Of a stretch of 40,347 bases of DNA, positions 7,859 to 15,535 are shown one piece after another. A program made the translations under genes and the position numbers. The first letter of the stretch is position 1. Every line of letters begins with the position of its first letter. Source of the DNA: Alphaproteobacteria bacterium HGW-Alphaproteobacteria-3 (GTDB taxonomy: Bacteria; Pseudomonadota; Alphaproteobacteria; Parvibaculales; Parvibaculaceae); the NCBI GenBank assembly GCA_002842875.1, contig PHEF01000035.1:1-40347 (forward strand). Reading direction: 5' to 3'. Below the pieces are notes generated by a model, which did not search any database, was not told the origin of the DNA, and worked only from the letters and a program-made list of their open reading frames with translations.

Positions 7859-8878
7859 CTACGCCGCCGCTTCCGGCCTCTCGACGCGACCGTCTTCGTG
7901 GATCGTCGTCTGCCCTGCGCGGGGACGCTCGCCGCGCGCGAGGCGGAGAACGGCGTCCACGACCGCGTCGCGCCGCGCATAATGCGGCATGTGCCCCGTA
8001 CCCCTGAGCTTGACGAGTTCCGAGCCCGCGACCGCACCGTGAAACGCATAGGAGTGAAGCTTCGGCGAGACGGTATGGTCCGCATTGCCGGTGACGACGA
8101 TGGTCGGCACGGAAATCTCGCCATAGCGCATGCTCTGCCGGGCGAGATGCCCCTTGAGGTTCGCCGTATCTTCGCTGTTGGCGCGGAACTCGGATGGACG
8201 GAAGAGAAGCGGCAGCGCGATCGCCTCCGCATATCCTTCCGGCGCGGTGTCGGGATGAAAGTTCGCCGCCACGCCCTTCGGCATCAGCACCCGCCCGCCC
8301 GGAACGATCATGGTACGGAGGAAAACGGCACCGATGAGCGGCGTGCGCACGACCGAATGATACCAGGCAATGCCGCCCGGCCAGGGATAGAGCGCGCCGG
8401 AAAGCGGCAGCAGGCCGGCGATGCCCTGCGGATCGGCAAGCGCCCAGGCGGCGGCGACGGAAGCACCCCAGCTATGCCCGGCCACGACCGGCCTTTCGAT
8501 GCCGAGCCTTGCCGCGGCCTGTGCAATGGCGCGCGCCTGCACGGCGGGATCGGCGATATCGGGATGGTTTCCGCGTTCGCTCCAGCCATGCCCCGGCCGG
8601 TCGAAGACGACGACGCGCGTCTCGCGCGAGAGCGGTCCCGCAAGACCCTCCGCCATGTCGCGCAGATTGCCGCTCGCCCCGTGGATGAGGACGACGGGTG
8701 CGATGCCCTCGCGTGTCTCGCCGCAGGCAAGATAGTGGAGCCGGAGCCCTTTGAACTCCCCGTCGAGTTCGATGAAGTCGCCGGATGGCGGCCATGTCGC
8801 GCGCGCCCATGCCGTCGCGCGCGCCGAATAGACGAGGAGCGAGCCGAAGAAAAGGACGAGAAGGATGAAGGCCGTCAA
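7859..8878 (-). CDS. Alpha/beta hydrolase with N-terminal membrane anchor
   Basis: A 339-residue alpha/beta-fold hydrolase. Residues 1-18 (FILLVLFFGSLLVYSA) form a membrane-spanning or uncleaved signal segment. The fold is clear: VVLIHGASGN (oxyanion), VVVFDRPGHGWS, nucleophile elbow GHSWGAS, TGNADHTVSP (acid) and GTGHMPHY (catalytic His). The substrate is unknown; esterase and haloperoxidase-like enzymes share this pattern. Its start codon overlaps the stop of the upstream TPR gene by 4 bp (ATGA), so the two are translationally coupled. It converges with pyruvate kinase with a 3-bp gap and no hairpin. Confidence 0.85.
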   Translation of the reverse strand: MTAFILLVLFFGSLLVYSARATAWARATWPPSGDFIELDGEFKGLRLHYLACGETREGIAPVVLIHGASGNLRDMAEGLAGPLSRETRVVVFDRPGHGWSERGNHPDIADPAVQARAIAQAAARLGIERPVVAGHSWGASVAAAWALADPQGIAGLLPLSGALYPWPGGIAWYHSVVRTPLIGAVFLRTMIVPGGRVLMPKGVAANFHPDTAPEGYAEAIALPLLFRPSEFRANSEDTANLKGHLARQSMRYGEISVPTIVVTGNADHTVSPKLHSYAFHGAVAGSELVKLRGTGHMPHYARRDAVVDAVLRLARGERPRAGQTTIHEDGRVERPEAAA

Positions 8879-9477
8879 ATGCCCCGCCCCTCCACTTCGA
8901 GTTCGAGCGGCGCGATGCGCTCCTTGCCGTTCAGGAGCTGCGGGTTGATCGCGACCGCCTTGCGATAGGCATCGAGCGCGCCCTTCTTGTCACCAAGCTC
9001 CTCCAGAATGACGCCAAGCCCCGCCAGCGCCTCGAAGTGGCGCGGCTCGAGACGCAGCGCATGCTCGACGTCGCGCAACGCGCGCGCATAATCGTCGCGG
9101 ATGTAGTGGATGGTGGCGCGCTTGTTCCAGCCTTCCGCAAAACCCGGCGCCAACGTCACCACCTCGTCGAAATAGAAATAGGCGCGGTCGAAATCATCCT
9201 CGCGCAGCGCATTGAGGCCGCGGCTCATCAGGAGATCGATGCTCGGGCTGCCGCTTTCGAGCCAGACGCTCTGGATCGCGCTTTCGAGCGCACGGCCCGC
9301 CACTTCGTCGCGCGCCCCGGCAAGTTCGCCGTAGAGTTTGTCGAGAAGGGCCCGGCGTGCCTCCGCCTGCCCTTCGGACAAGAGGGGCGTCCCCGACGAC
9401 GGCAGTTCAGCGCCAGGCGGTGCGGCGCGAACCGCCGTCGCCAGAAGCAGAAGACAAAGAAAGGCGCGTATGATCAT
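8875..9477 (-). CDS. Secreted/periplasmic TPR-repeat protein
   Basis: A 200-residue protein with an N-terminal signal peptide (MIIRAFLCLLLLATAVRAAP, cleavage after about residue 18) followed by three tetratricopeptide units. The clearest are AEGWNKRATIHYIRDDYARA and FEALAGLGVILEELGDKKGA, each with the usual small and aromatic positions. TPR units are protein-interaction scaffolds; the partner is unknown. The ATG at 9477 is chosen because it gives a proper signal peptide; the ribosome-binding site is weak. It is coupled to the membrane-anchored hydrolase by a 4-bp overlap, so the pair may work together at the inner membrane (inference). Confidence 0.82.
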   Translation of the reverse strand: MIIRAFLCLLLLATAVRAAPPGAELPSSGTPLLSEGQAEARRALLDKLYGELAGARDEVAGRALESAIQSVWLESGSPSIDLLMSRGLNALREDDFDRAYFYFDEVVTLAPGFAEGWNKRATIHYIRDDYARALRDVEHALRLEPRHFEALAGLGVILEELGDKKGALDAYRKAVAINPQLLNGKERIAPLELEVEGRGI

Positions 9478-9526
9478 GAGCGAATGATAGAGCCTGTCAG
9501 GCGGGGAACCAAATGACGGCACGCTT

Positions 9527-10582
9527 TCATCCGTTCAGATCCCGATAGGCACAGCCCTCGAAAGCCGCGATGAAATCGGGTCCGAAAACGGAAGACGGCG
9601 TCTGGTAGCCGGGCTTTGCCTCTCCGGCGAGCACGCGCCCCACGATCTCGAGGCTCGTCATCGCGGTGAGCGTGTAGCCCTCGGGCGTCGACAGGCGCGA
9701 CTGCACACGCTCGCCCTGCGCGTTGACGGCCTCGCCATAGAGAACCGAATACCCCTGACGGCGCTCGGCATCGCTCGGACCCTCGGGCTGTTGCTCGACG
9801 CGCTTCTTGAGCGCGCGTTGCGCCGGGCCGAGGCTCAGCAGCCAGCGCATGACACCGCCCATCTTCGCCATTTGTTCGAGCTGGGGACTGGCTTCGAAAT
9901 AGACCGTGATGTCGGGAATATGCGTCGAATGCCAGGCGGTCGATACATCGCCCCAACCGATCGCGATGGCGGGCTTCGCGCCCTCGCCAAAATCGATCTC
10001 GCGCCGCGGCGTCTTGCGCGCGCTGACGATGCGCCCGTCGCGACGGATGCGCGTGCCCTTGCCGATGCTCTCGATGCCTGTCTTCGCCGTGCCATGCGAC
10101 ATCTGGCCGAGGCCTGAAATACCGAGGGTGAGTTCGCTCGCGTCCGGCAGCCGCGCCTTCATGTGGGCGGCAAGACAATCGCTCGGCACCACGTCGAAGC
10201 CGACGCCGGGCATGAGCATGACACCTGCCCTTTTCGCCTCCTCGTCGCGCGCGGCACATGCCTCGAAGACGTCGATCTCGCCGGTGATGTCGAGATAATG
10301 CGTGCCGGTGCGCAGGCAGGCATCGACCATCGGTTTCGAGGTCTGCGAGAAGGGCCCGGCGATGTGGAGCACGGCATCGACCTGCGCGAGGCCCGCATCG
10401 AGCGCGTCGGGATCGTCGAGCGAAATCGCCTGGTACTCGAAGGCATGCTGGGCGGCAATCGATTTGAGCCGGGCCTCGTTGCGCCCCGCAAGCAGCGGGT
10501 TCAGCCCCTGTGCCTTCGCGGTGCGGGCGATGAGCTTGCCCGTGTACCCCGTGGCCCCGTAGATCATGAAGCGGTCGCTCAT
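9527..10582 (-). CDS. Saccharopine dehydrogenase-like NAD(P)-binding oxidoreductase
   Basis: A 351-residue protein with an N-terminal Rossmann fold (MIYGATGYTGKLIARTA, residues 6-22, G-x-x-G-x-x-G) typical of the saccharopine dehydrogenase NADP-binding family, the group that includes trans-acting enoyl reductases and sterol or lipid reductases. A downstream strand and helix (VDAVLHIAGPFSQT, GTHYLDITGE) is the usual second half of the cofactor domain. The lysine-pathway function is unlikely because the length and the C-terminal domain (EASPQLEQMAKMGGVMRWLL) fit the lipid-reductase-like subgroup. The substrate is not known. The start at 10582 gives the Rossmann motif at the expected distance. 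Confidence 0.8.
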   Translation of the reverse strand: MSDRFMIYGATGYTGKLIARTAKAQGLNPLLAGRNEARLKSIAAQHAFEYQAISLDDPDALDAGLAQVDAVLHIAGPFSQTSKPMVDACLRTGTHYLDITGEIDVFEACAARDEEAKRAGVMLMPGVGFDVVPSDCLAAHMKARLPDASELTLGISGLGQMSHGTAKTGIESIGKGTRIRRDGRIVSARKTPRREIDFGEGAKPAIAIGWGDVSTAWHSTHIPDITVYFEASPQLEQMAKMGGVMRWLLSLGPAQRALKKRVEQQPEGPSDAERRQGYSVLYGEAVNAQGERVQSRLSTPEGYTLTAMTSLEIVGRVLAGEAKPGYQTPSSVFGPDFIAAFEGCAYRDLNG

Positions 10583-10725
10583 GGCATCCCTTTCGCTGAG
10601 ATCGGCCGGTCCGGCCCCTTCCCGGGAGCCGGGCGGGCGGAACGCATATTAACCCCGGGAGCAAGGACGAAGGCAAATGCCATGAACGTCAGAGGAGGCG
10701 GTGGTGGTCGAGTTCCTCTGCATCC

Positions 10726-11355
10726 TCAAAGCAATCCGAAGCCCACAAGCTCGGCCTCAAGGGCTGCTGCATCGGTGAAGTGAATACCATGGAGTCCATG
10801 TGCCTTCGCTGCCTCCACATTCTCCGGCAGATCGTCGACAAAGACGGCCTCATGCGGCTCAAGGCTGAAGCGAAGAAGCGCCAAATCGTAGATTTGTGGC
10901 TCGGGTTTGCGCATCCGCTCCCGGCCGGAGACCACGATGTCCTGGAACTTGTCGAGAAATCCGTAGGCTGCCGGATCAGCAATGCCGGCGACGTCATGGG
11001 GCGGCCAGACCTGATGGGGCCAGTTGGTAAGCCCGTAAAGGGGTACGCCGCGCTCATAAAGCCGATCAACGAGCACAACGCTCTCCTCAATCGGCCCTCG
11101 CAGGAAGAGGTGCCATTGCCGCTCATATACCTCGATCAGATGACGGAGTTCGGGATATTCCTCCTTGAGAGGCGCGAGACATTCACTCATCGGTCGAGGA
11201 TCGTCGTGGACAGCGTCGTACATGAGCCGAAAATAGTGCGCCAAGAATGCCAGCCTCTCGCCCGCATCGGGCAGATGGTGCCGGTAGGCTTCATGGGGGT
11301 CCCATCCGATCAGGACATTGCCCATGTCGAATATGACAGCGCGCGGCTTGTTCAT
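10726..11355 (-). CDS. HAD-superfamily hydrolase (subfamily IA, YihX-like)
   Basis: A 209-residue haloacid-dehalogenase-type phosphatase. Motif I is FDMGNVLI with nucleophile Asp10, the DxGNV form seen in YihX-like sugar-phosphate phosphatases; motif II is LYGLTNWP (Thr), motif III is the Lys in RMRKPEPQIY, and motif IV is VFVDDLPENV. The helical cap lies between motifs I and II. The likely reaction is hydrolysis of a small phosphorylated metabolite; glucose-1-phosphate is one option from the subfamily but is not shown. GGAGGG lies four bases before the ATG. The rpmJ terminator ends 18 bp upstream of the start codon, so this gene probably has a separate promoter or depends on readthrough. Confidence 0.85.
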   Translation of the reverse strand: MNKPRAVIFDMGNVLIGWDPHEAYRHHLPDAGERLAFLAHYFRLMYDAVHDDPRPMSECLAPLKEEYPELRHLIEVYERQWHLFLRGPIEESVVLVDRLYERGVPLYGLTNWPHQVWPPHDVAGIADPAAYGFLDKFQDIVVSGRERMRKPEPQIYDLALLRFSLEPHEAVFVDDLPENVEAAKAHGLHGIHFTDAAALEAELVGFGLL

Positions 11356-11372
11356 CGGTCCCTCCGGGCATG

Positions 11373-11401
11373 AAAAAGGCCGCTACCCGGAGGCAGCGGC
11401 C
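11373..11401 (-). terminator. Rho-independent terminator of rpmJ
   Basis: On the minus strand GGCCGCT and AGCGGCC form a 7-bp stem (11395-11401 with 11378-11384) around a 10-base loop, followed directly by TTTTT (11377-11373). It begins 41 bp after the rpmJ stop and precedes the HAD gene start at 11355. Confidence 0.8.
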
Positions 11402-11441
11402 AAAATTTTCTCAACCTGACGCACACGAGGTGCCGGCGCGT

Positions 11442-11567
11442 TCAGCCCTGGCGGGCCTTGAAGCGCGGGTTGGTCTTGTTGATGATGTAAATGCGGCCCT
11501 TGCGGCGGACAAGGCGGTTGTCCCGATGCCGGCCACGCAGCGATTTCAACGAGTTACGGATCTTCAT
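11442..11567 (-). CDS. rpmJ: 50S ribosomal protein L36
   Basis: A 41-residue protein beginning [20 protein letters not shown] and ending with [14 protein letters not shown]. This is the longer, cysteine-free L36 type (without the CxxC-CxxxxH zinc site), common in alphaproteobacteria. It binds 23S rRNA in the large subunit. It is a single-gene transcript with a good promoter upstream (TTGACA, 17 bp, TAGGTT) and a classic terminator downstream. Confidence 0.95.
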   Translation of the reverse strand: MKIRNSLKSLRGRHRDNRLVRRKGRIYIINKTNPRFKARQG

Positions 11568-11658
11568 GGTTCAACCTCGGCTCGGGCTCCCGCGGATCGG
11601 CGCGATAAACGCGCCCCGCCCCGGCTTGATGCCGGAACGCCCTTGAATGTTGGCGCGG

Positions 11659-11687
11659 AACCTAAGGGGCGCCCCCGGCCCTGTCAA
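11659..11687 (-). promoter_or_regulatory. rpmJ promoter
   Basis: On the minus strand an exact TTGACA (11682-11687) is followed after 17 bp of G/C-rich spacer by TAGGTT (11659-11664). This arrangement, a perfect -35 with a weaker -10 and a GC-rich spacer and discriminator, is usual for growth-related alphaproteobacterial genes. The transcription start would be near 11652. Confidence 0.65.
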
Positions 11688-11793
11688 CCGGGAATGCCCC
11701 GCGAACGGCGGATTCCAGCCCCTCTATGTACCGCAGCCGGAGGCATGAACGCGGCTCTTTTCCGGAAGCCGAAATCGGGATAGACCATGCCCC

Positions 11794-11827
11794 GGAACAA
11801 AAATGGCGCAGGCGTCATTTTTGTTCC
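11794..11827. promoter_or_regulatory. Perfect 12-bp inverted repeat, candidate operator
   Basis: GGAACAAAAATG (11794-11805) and CATTTTTGTTCC (11816-11827) are exactly complementary across a 10-bp spacer, giving 22 bp between arm centres (about two helical turns). It is AT-rich in a GC-rich region and lies 54 bp upstream of the ATG at 11881. A dimeric regulator site is the simplest reading. A hairpin acting as terminator is less likely, since neither side has a run of T after the stem. Confidence 0.5.
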
Positions 11828-11880
11828 CGATTCTGCAGAAAACCTGGCATTTCCGGCAAGGCCCGGCCAAGAAAAACCCG

Positions 11881-12888
11881 ATGGCGTGCGACATGGCGTA
11901 TGAGAAGCCCGAAGAGAATTACCTGACCGAGCCGGCCGTGCGGACGATCCCCGGCGAGGATGTGATCCGCCACCGGCCGCAATGGTTCCGCGAGGCTTTG
12001 GCGGCACCCCATGAGAGCCGCCGCCTGACCGTGGACGGCATGAGCATTCACTATCTCTATTGGGGGAACGGCGAAACGAACCGGCCGGGTCTCCTCTTCG
12101 TCCACGGCAACGGCGCGCATGCGCACTGGTTCTCCTTCATCGCGCCGCTGCTTGCCCAGCACTACAACGTCGCCTCGATGGACCTCGGCGGCATGGGCGA
12201 CAGCGACTGGCGCATGGACTATTCGCGCGACACTTTTGCCCGCGAGATCGGCGAAGTGGCGCTTGCGGCGGGGCTCGGCCCGAAGCCCGTGATCGTCGGC
12301 CATTCCTTCGGCGCCTTCGTGTCCCTGATCGCAGCAAAACACTATGGCGAGCAACTCGGCGGGCTCATCCTCTGCGATTTCACGGTGCGTCCCGCCGACG
12401 ACGCGCATGAGTGGTTCCTGAACGGCCCCGAGCGGCGGGCAACGAAAATCTACAAGAGTTTCGACGAAGCGAAGTCGCGCTTCCGCCTTGCGCCGCTGCA
12501 GCCTTGCGCCAACGGCTTCATTCTCGATTATATCGGCCCCTTGAGCCTGCGCGAGGTGACGAAGGGCGAGACGCGCGGCAAGCGGACCTTCGAGGAAAGC
12601 GGCTGGACCTGGAAATTCGACCATTCGATTTTCAACGGCCTACGCATGGGCAGCGACCACGCCGACATTTATGCGAACCTTGCCTGCAAGGGGGCGACGA
12701 TGTTCGGCGTCGAGAGCAAGGATTACGAACCGGAAAAGCTCGCCTTCCTGCGCCAGCTTGCGCCGGAAAAACCGGCCTTCACGATTCCGGGCGCCCAGCA
12801 CCACATCATGCTGGACCAGCCGCATGCCTTCGCCGCGGCGGTAGGCGCTGTCATGGCGCAGTGGTATGCCGAAGGGGCACTCGGGTGA
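11881..12888 (+). CDS. Alpha/beta hydrolase
   Basis: About 335 residues with a complete alpha/beta hydrolase core: LLFVHGNGAHAHW (oxyanion), VASMDLGGMGDSDW, the nucleophile elbow VGHSFGAF, and a C-terminal IPGAQHHIMLDQP carrying the catalytic His. The acid is probably in the strand before it (MFGVESKDYE). The substrate is unknown. The start is uncertain: ATGs occur at 11803, 11881 and 11893 without a strong ribosome-binding site. The one at 11803 lies inside the inverted repeat, so the start is more likely at 11881 or 11893. The stop overlaps the next gene's GTG start by 4 bp (GTGA), indicating an operon. Confidence 0.82.
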   Translation: MACDMAYEKPEENYLTEPAVRTIPGEDVIRHRPQWFREALAAPHESRRLTVDGMSIHYLYWGNGETNRPGLLFVHGNGAHAHWFSFIAPLLAQHYNVASMDLGGMGDSDWRMDYSRDTFAREIGEVALAAGLGPKPVIVGHSFGAFVSLIAAKHYGEQLGGLILCDFTVRPADDAHEWFLNGPERRATKIYKSFDEAKSRFRLAPLQPCANGFILDYIGPLSLREVTKGETRGKRTFEESGWTWKFDHSIFNGLRMGSDHADIYANLACKGATMFGVESKDYEPEKLAFLRQLAPEKPAFTIPGAQHHIMLDQPHAFAAAVGAVMAQWYAEGALG

Positions 12889-13085
12889 CGCTTGCCGTCA
12901 CGCTGACCTTGCTGGCGGCAAGCCTCGCGGCGGCGGGATTCCTGACCTGGCTCGAACGCCGCCCGCCGGAGCCCGGCAAAGTGAGACTGCTGCCGACGAC
13001 GCCTCTCATTTTCCTGGCGATCCTCGTCGCGATCGTGATGCTCGTTCACCTCGTGAACCTGATGGGCGTCCATACCGGCCGCTAG
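12885..13085 (+). CDS. Small conserved-looking two-helix membrane protein
   Basis: A 66-residue protein starting at the GTG that overlaps the hydrolase stop (GTGA). It has two predicted membrane helices: TLAVTLTLLAASLAAAGFLT at the N-terminus and PLIFLAILVAIVMLVHLVNL later, joined by a polar loop with an Arg/Pro-rich motif (ERRPPEPGKVRLLP). It ends MGVHTGR. Small proteins with this layout and a VHLVNL-x-G-x-TGR ending are found in alphaproteobacteria (from memory), but no function is known. The coupling to the hydrolase suggests shared expression. Confidence 0.7.
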   Translation: MTLAVTLTLLAASLAAAGFLTWLERRPPEPGKVRLLPTTPLIFLAILVAIVMLVHLVNLMGVHTGR

Positions 13086-13149
13086 CTGAACCCGATACAT
13101 GCGCAGGCCTGAACCGTTTCTTTTGAACTGTCGGCAGAACGGCGGCTGC

Positions 13150-14499
13150 CTAGTGCAGCCCGATCTCTTCGTCGTCTTCCTCGACCATGCTGGCATCGGC
13201 GCCGCGCAGCGTTTTCAGCACCGGATGGAAGATCGCGAAGGCGAGGATCAGCACCATGAGCGCCATGCCGAGCATGAACGGGGCGGCATGCAGCACATAG
13301 AAAAGCGGAATGCCGATCGCGGGATTGAGAATATGCCCCGTCGCCGCCGTGGAGCCGATGAGACCGGCGACCGCGCCCTGGTCCTTCAGCGAGACCGAGA
13401 GCGAGGCGCCCGCTGAAAGGCCCGAGCGCAGGAAGCCGAAGCCGAGGCCCGCCAACGCCAGCGCCGAAACGAGCACGCCATAAGACCCGCCAAAGACCAG
13501 CATGGCGAAGGAAACGATCATCGTGATCGCCCCCCAGCGGAGCAGGAACTGCACCGGCAGATCGAAGCGCTGGATAAGGCCGAGCTGGGCGACGAGGGTC
13601 GCCATGGCCATCGCCATCATGCCGACACTGACGAGCTGCGTCGCCTCCGAACCTTGCATGCCGAGTTCGGCCATCAGGTAGAAGGCGAAGAGCTGCATCA
13701 TGATCGACTGGCTGAGACTGAGCACCACGCCGATGACGAGCCATGGCAGCACGTTCGGCGCGCGCCAGTTGAGCGCGGCGCGCTGTTCCTGCTTTTCGCT
13801 GAGAAGTTTTTTCGGCCGCGTGCGCTCCGGCAATAGAATCCAGATCGCCACGCCACTGACGAAGGCAAGAAGCCCGACCGCAAAGAACGGCGCGAGGATA
13901 TGGATTTCCGCAAAGGCGGCGGCAACGCCCGGCCCCACCACCGTGCCGAGACCGAAGGCGGCGCCGATCTGCGCGATCGACCCCGCGCGTTCGGCCCGCG
14001 TCGTGCGGTCGGCGACATAGGCCTGGGAGGCGGGCATGGAGCCCGAGCCGAAAATGCCGAAGATCGCCCGCGCCCCCATGACGAGCGGAAACATCAACGC
14101 GACCGAAATCCACTGCTGGTATCCGGCAAGCAGCACGACGCCGACGAGCGAGGTCGAAATCGCAAACCCGAAAACCCCGATGAGGATGACGGGCTTTCGT
14201 CCCATCACGTCGCTACGCCTGCCCCAGAAGGTGCTGGTGAGCACCCAGAGCGCGGCGGAGAGCGAGAAGATCATCGTCGTCTCGAACTCGCTCATGCCGA
14301 GATCGGCGGCAATGGGCGGCAGCACCGCGAAGACGAGCGTCTGGCCCATGCCGACCGACAAAAGGCAGACGAAGAGAATGAGAAAGGCGCGCTTGCGCTC
14401 CTCCGGGGTCGTCCGGCGCGGAGATTCCTCCGGCGCGGGCGGCGGGGCCTGCACCGGCGCAGCTCTTGCCGCTGGGCGTGTGTCGTCGTCGGCGGGCAT
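13150..14499 (-). CDS. MFS-family drug/proton antiporter-like transporter
   Basis: A 449-residue major facilitator protein. After a Pro/Ala-rich cytoplasmic N-terminus of about 40 residues comes the first helix (FLILFVCLLSVGMGQTLVFA). The loop between helices 2 and 3 carries motif A (WGRRSDVMGRKPVILIG), and the pattern of about 12 helices and the ARAIFGIFGSGSMPASQAYV segment fit the DHA1 drug:H+ antiporter group (TetA/Bcr-like). Substrates cannot be predicted. The ATG at 14499 is chosen; the open frame continues upstream only as an antisense shadow of the neighbouring GST gene. It converges with the small membrane protein gene. Confidence 0.85.
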   Translation of the reverse strand: MPADDDTRPAARAAPVQAPPPAPEESPRRTTPEERKRAFLILFVCLLSVGMGQTLVFAVLPPIAADLGMSEFETTMIFSLSAALWVLTSTFWGRRSDVMGRKPVILIGVFGFAISTSLVGVVLLAGYQQWISVALMFPLVMGARAIFGIFGSGSMPASQAYVADRTTRAERAGSIAQIGAAFGLGTVVGPGVAAAFAEIHILAPFFAVGLLAFVSGVAIWILLPERTRPKKLLSEKQEQRAALNWRAPNVLPWLVIGVVLSLSQSIMMQLFAFYLMAELGMQGSEATQLVSVGMMAMAMATLVAQLGLIQRFDLPVQFLLRWGAITMIVSFAMLVFGGSYGVLVSALALAGLGFGFLRSGLSAGASLSVSLKDQGAVAGLIGSTAATGHILNPAIGIPLFYVLHAAPFMLGMALMVLILAFAIFHPVLKTLRGADASMVEEDDEEIGLH

Positions 14500-14596
14500 G
14501 GAATGAGGCGCCTTCCCGGAATCGGTCCCTCTTGCGGGAACTGCCCCTCCTTTACGTGAAACGAACGGCGCTTTCCAGCCGGTCCCTCGCAGAATT

Positions 14597-15382
14597 CTAG
14601 TCGGCTGCCACCCGCAAGGGCAGCACGCGGCGCGGACGATGCTTCGCATAGATCGACCGGACCCACAGGGTGCCCGGATGATCCGCCCATTCGGCGAACC
14701 AGGCCTCCACCCGCGCTGGACGCGGCGCGGGCAGTTCCATATCGGGATGGGACGGGCCGCAGGCCGGCGCGAGGAGCGCCGCGGCCGCGAGGTCGGCAAT
14801 GCTGAAATGCTCGCCGATGAGATAACCGCCGCCCCCCGCCTGAGCGGCAACCCGGTCGAGGGCGGCGCGTATCGTATGCCGGGCAGTACCGAGATGCGCG
14901 CTGTCGATTTTCATCATCTGGCGCATCGCCGGACGGATGAGCGGCTGCATCGCGCGATAGGCAAGCCGCGTGAGGAGCGGCTTTTCCGATGCGAAAAGAC
15001 GGCAGAGATAGGCCGGTTCCAGCAGCAGTTCCGCAAAAAGCGCGCGGCGGACGGCGGGTGCAACCTCTTCGTCGAAAAAAGCCTGGAGATCGAGCGCAGC
15101 CCGGCGCTGCGCGGCATCGGCCGGATAGAGCGGCGGCTCGGGATACTGCCCCTCCAGAACATTGATGATTTCGGCGGAGCCCGCGACCACAACACCGCCG
15201 ATCCGCAGTACCGGCGTCGCCGACGCGCCTGCCAGCTTCCGCATCGCCGTCATGTGCGGGCCCGGCAGATAGGAAATGCGCCTGTGCGGCACGCCCTTGA
15301 AGTCAAGCGCCCAGCGCACCTTCTCGTTGTAGTGCGAATAGGGAAACTGATGCAGTTCGAGCCGTTCGCTGCCATCGCTCAT
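14597..15382 (-). CDS. Glutathione S-transferase family protein
   Basis: A 261-residue GST-fold protein. The N-terminal thioredoxin-like domain has LHQFPYSHYNEKVRWALDFK (active-site region with Ser/Tyr rather than Cys), the cis-Pro strand ATPVLRIGG, and the SAEIINVLE turn that binds the glutathione gamma-glutamyl group. The helical C-terminal domain ends with an N-capping box-like YLIGEHFSIADLAAA. GGAGG lies seven bases upstream of the ATG. The substrate is unknown. It is divergent from the acyl-CoA dehydrogenase gene and lies 97 bp upstream of the MFS exporter, so the two could be co-transcribed. Confidence 0.85.
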   Translation of the reverse strand: MSDGSERLELHQFPYSHYNEKVRWALDFKGVPHRRISYLPGPHMTAMRKLAGASATPVLRIGGVVVAGSAEIINVLEGQYPEPPLYPADAAQRRAALDLQAFFDEEVAPAVRRALFAELLLEPAYLCRLFASEKPLLTRLAYRAMQPLIRPAMRQMMKIDSAHLGTARHTIRAALDRVAAQAGGGGYLIGEHFSIADLAAAALLAPACGPSHPDMELPAPRPARVEAWFAEWADHPGTLWVRSIYAKHRPRRVLPLRVAAD

Positions 15383-15466
15383 GGTCCGACCTCCGGGCTG
15401 AGTGCCCATTATGCTACCGGCTTATCCAGAATGACCTAACGAAATACTCATCGAAAGAGGTGGCAT

Positions 15467-15495
15467 TTGACAGGGCGGGTGCGCCAGCGGCCTAC
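15467..15495 (+). promoter_or_regulatory. Possible promoter of the acyl-CoA dehydrogenase gene
   Basis: An exact TTGACA (15467-15472) lies 64 bp upstream of the GTG start. The sequence at the -10 distance (GCCTAC/CCTACT) is a poor match, so this is only a suggestion. Confidence 0.25.
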
Positions 15496-15535
15496 TCCTC
15501 GAAACGATATTGAAAACGAATACCGGGAGAAAAAC

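Larger units (their letters stand above)
11568..11880. other. 313-bp intergenic region between rpmJ and an alpha/beta hydrolase
   Basis: This divergent region holds the rpmJ promoter (11659-11687) and a 12-bp inverted repeat (11794-11827), both described separately. The rpmJ leader would be about 85 bases. Nothing else convincing was seen; short open frames here have no ribosome-binding sites and no recognisable product. Confidence 0.6.

Noticed and set aside
5140..8007. A genuine glycerate kinase fusion protein of 955 residues
   Set aside because: Beyond TNVNDF the added part is an out-of-frame reading of pyruvate kinase with Arg/Gly-rich composition; a lost stop is far more likely.
11794..11827. 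LexA (SOS) box
   Set aside because: Alphaproteobacterial LexA sites are GTTC direct repeats with a 7-bp spacer; this is a GGAAC/GTTCC inverted repeat with a different spacing.
13086..13149. Terminator between the small membrane protein and the MFS gene
   Set aside because: No stem with a T-run was found in this convergent gap.
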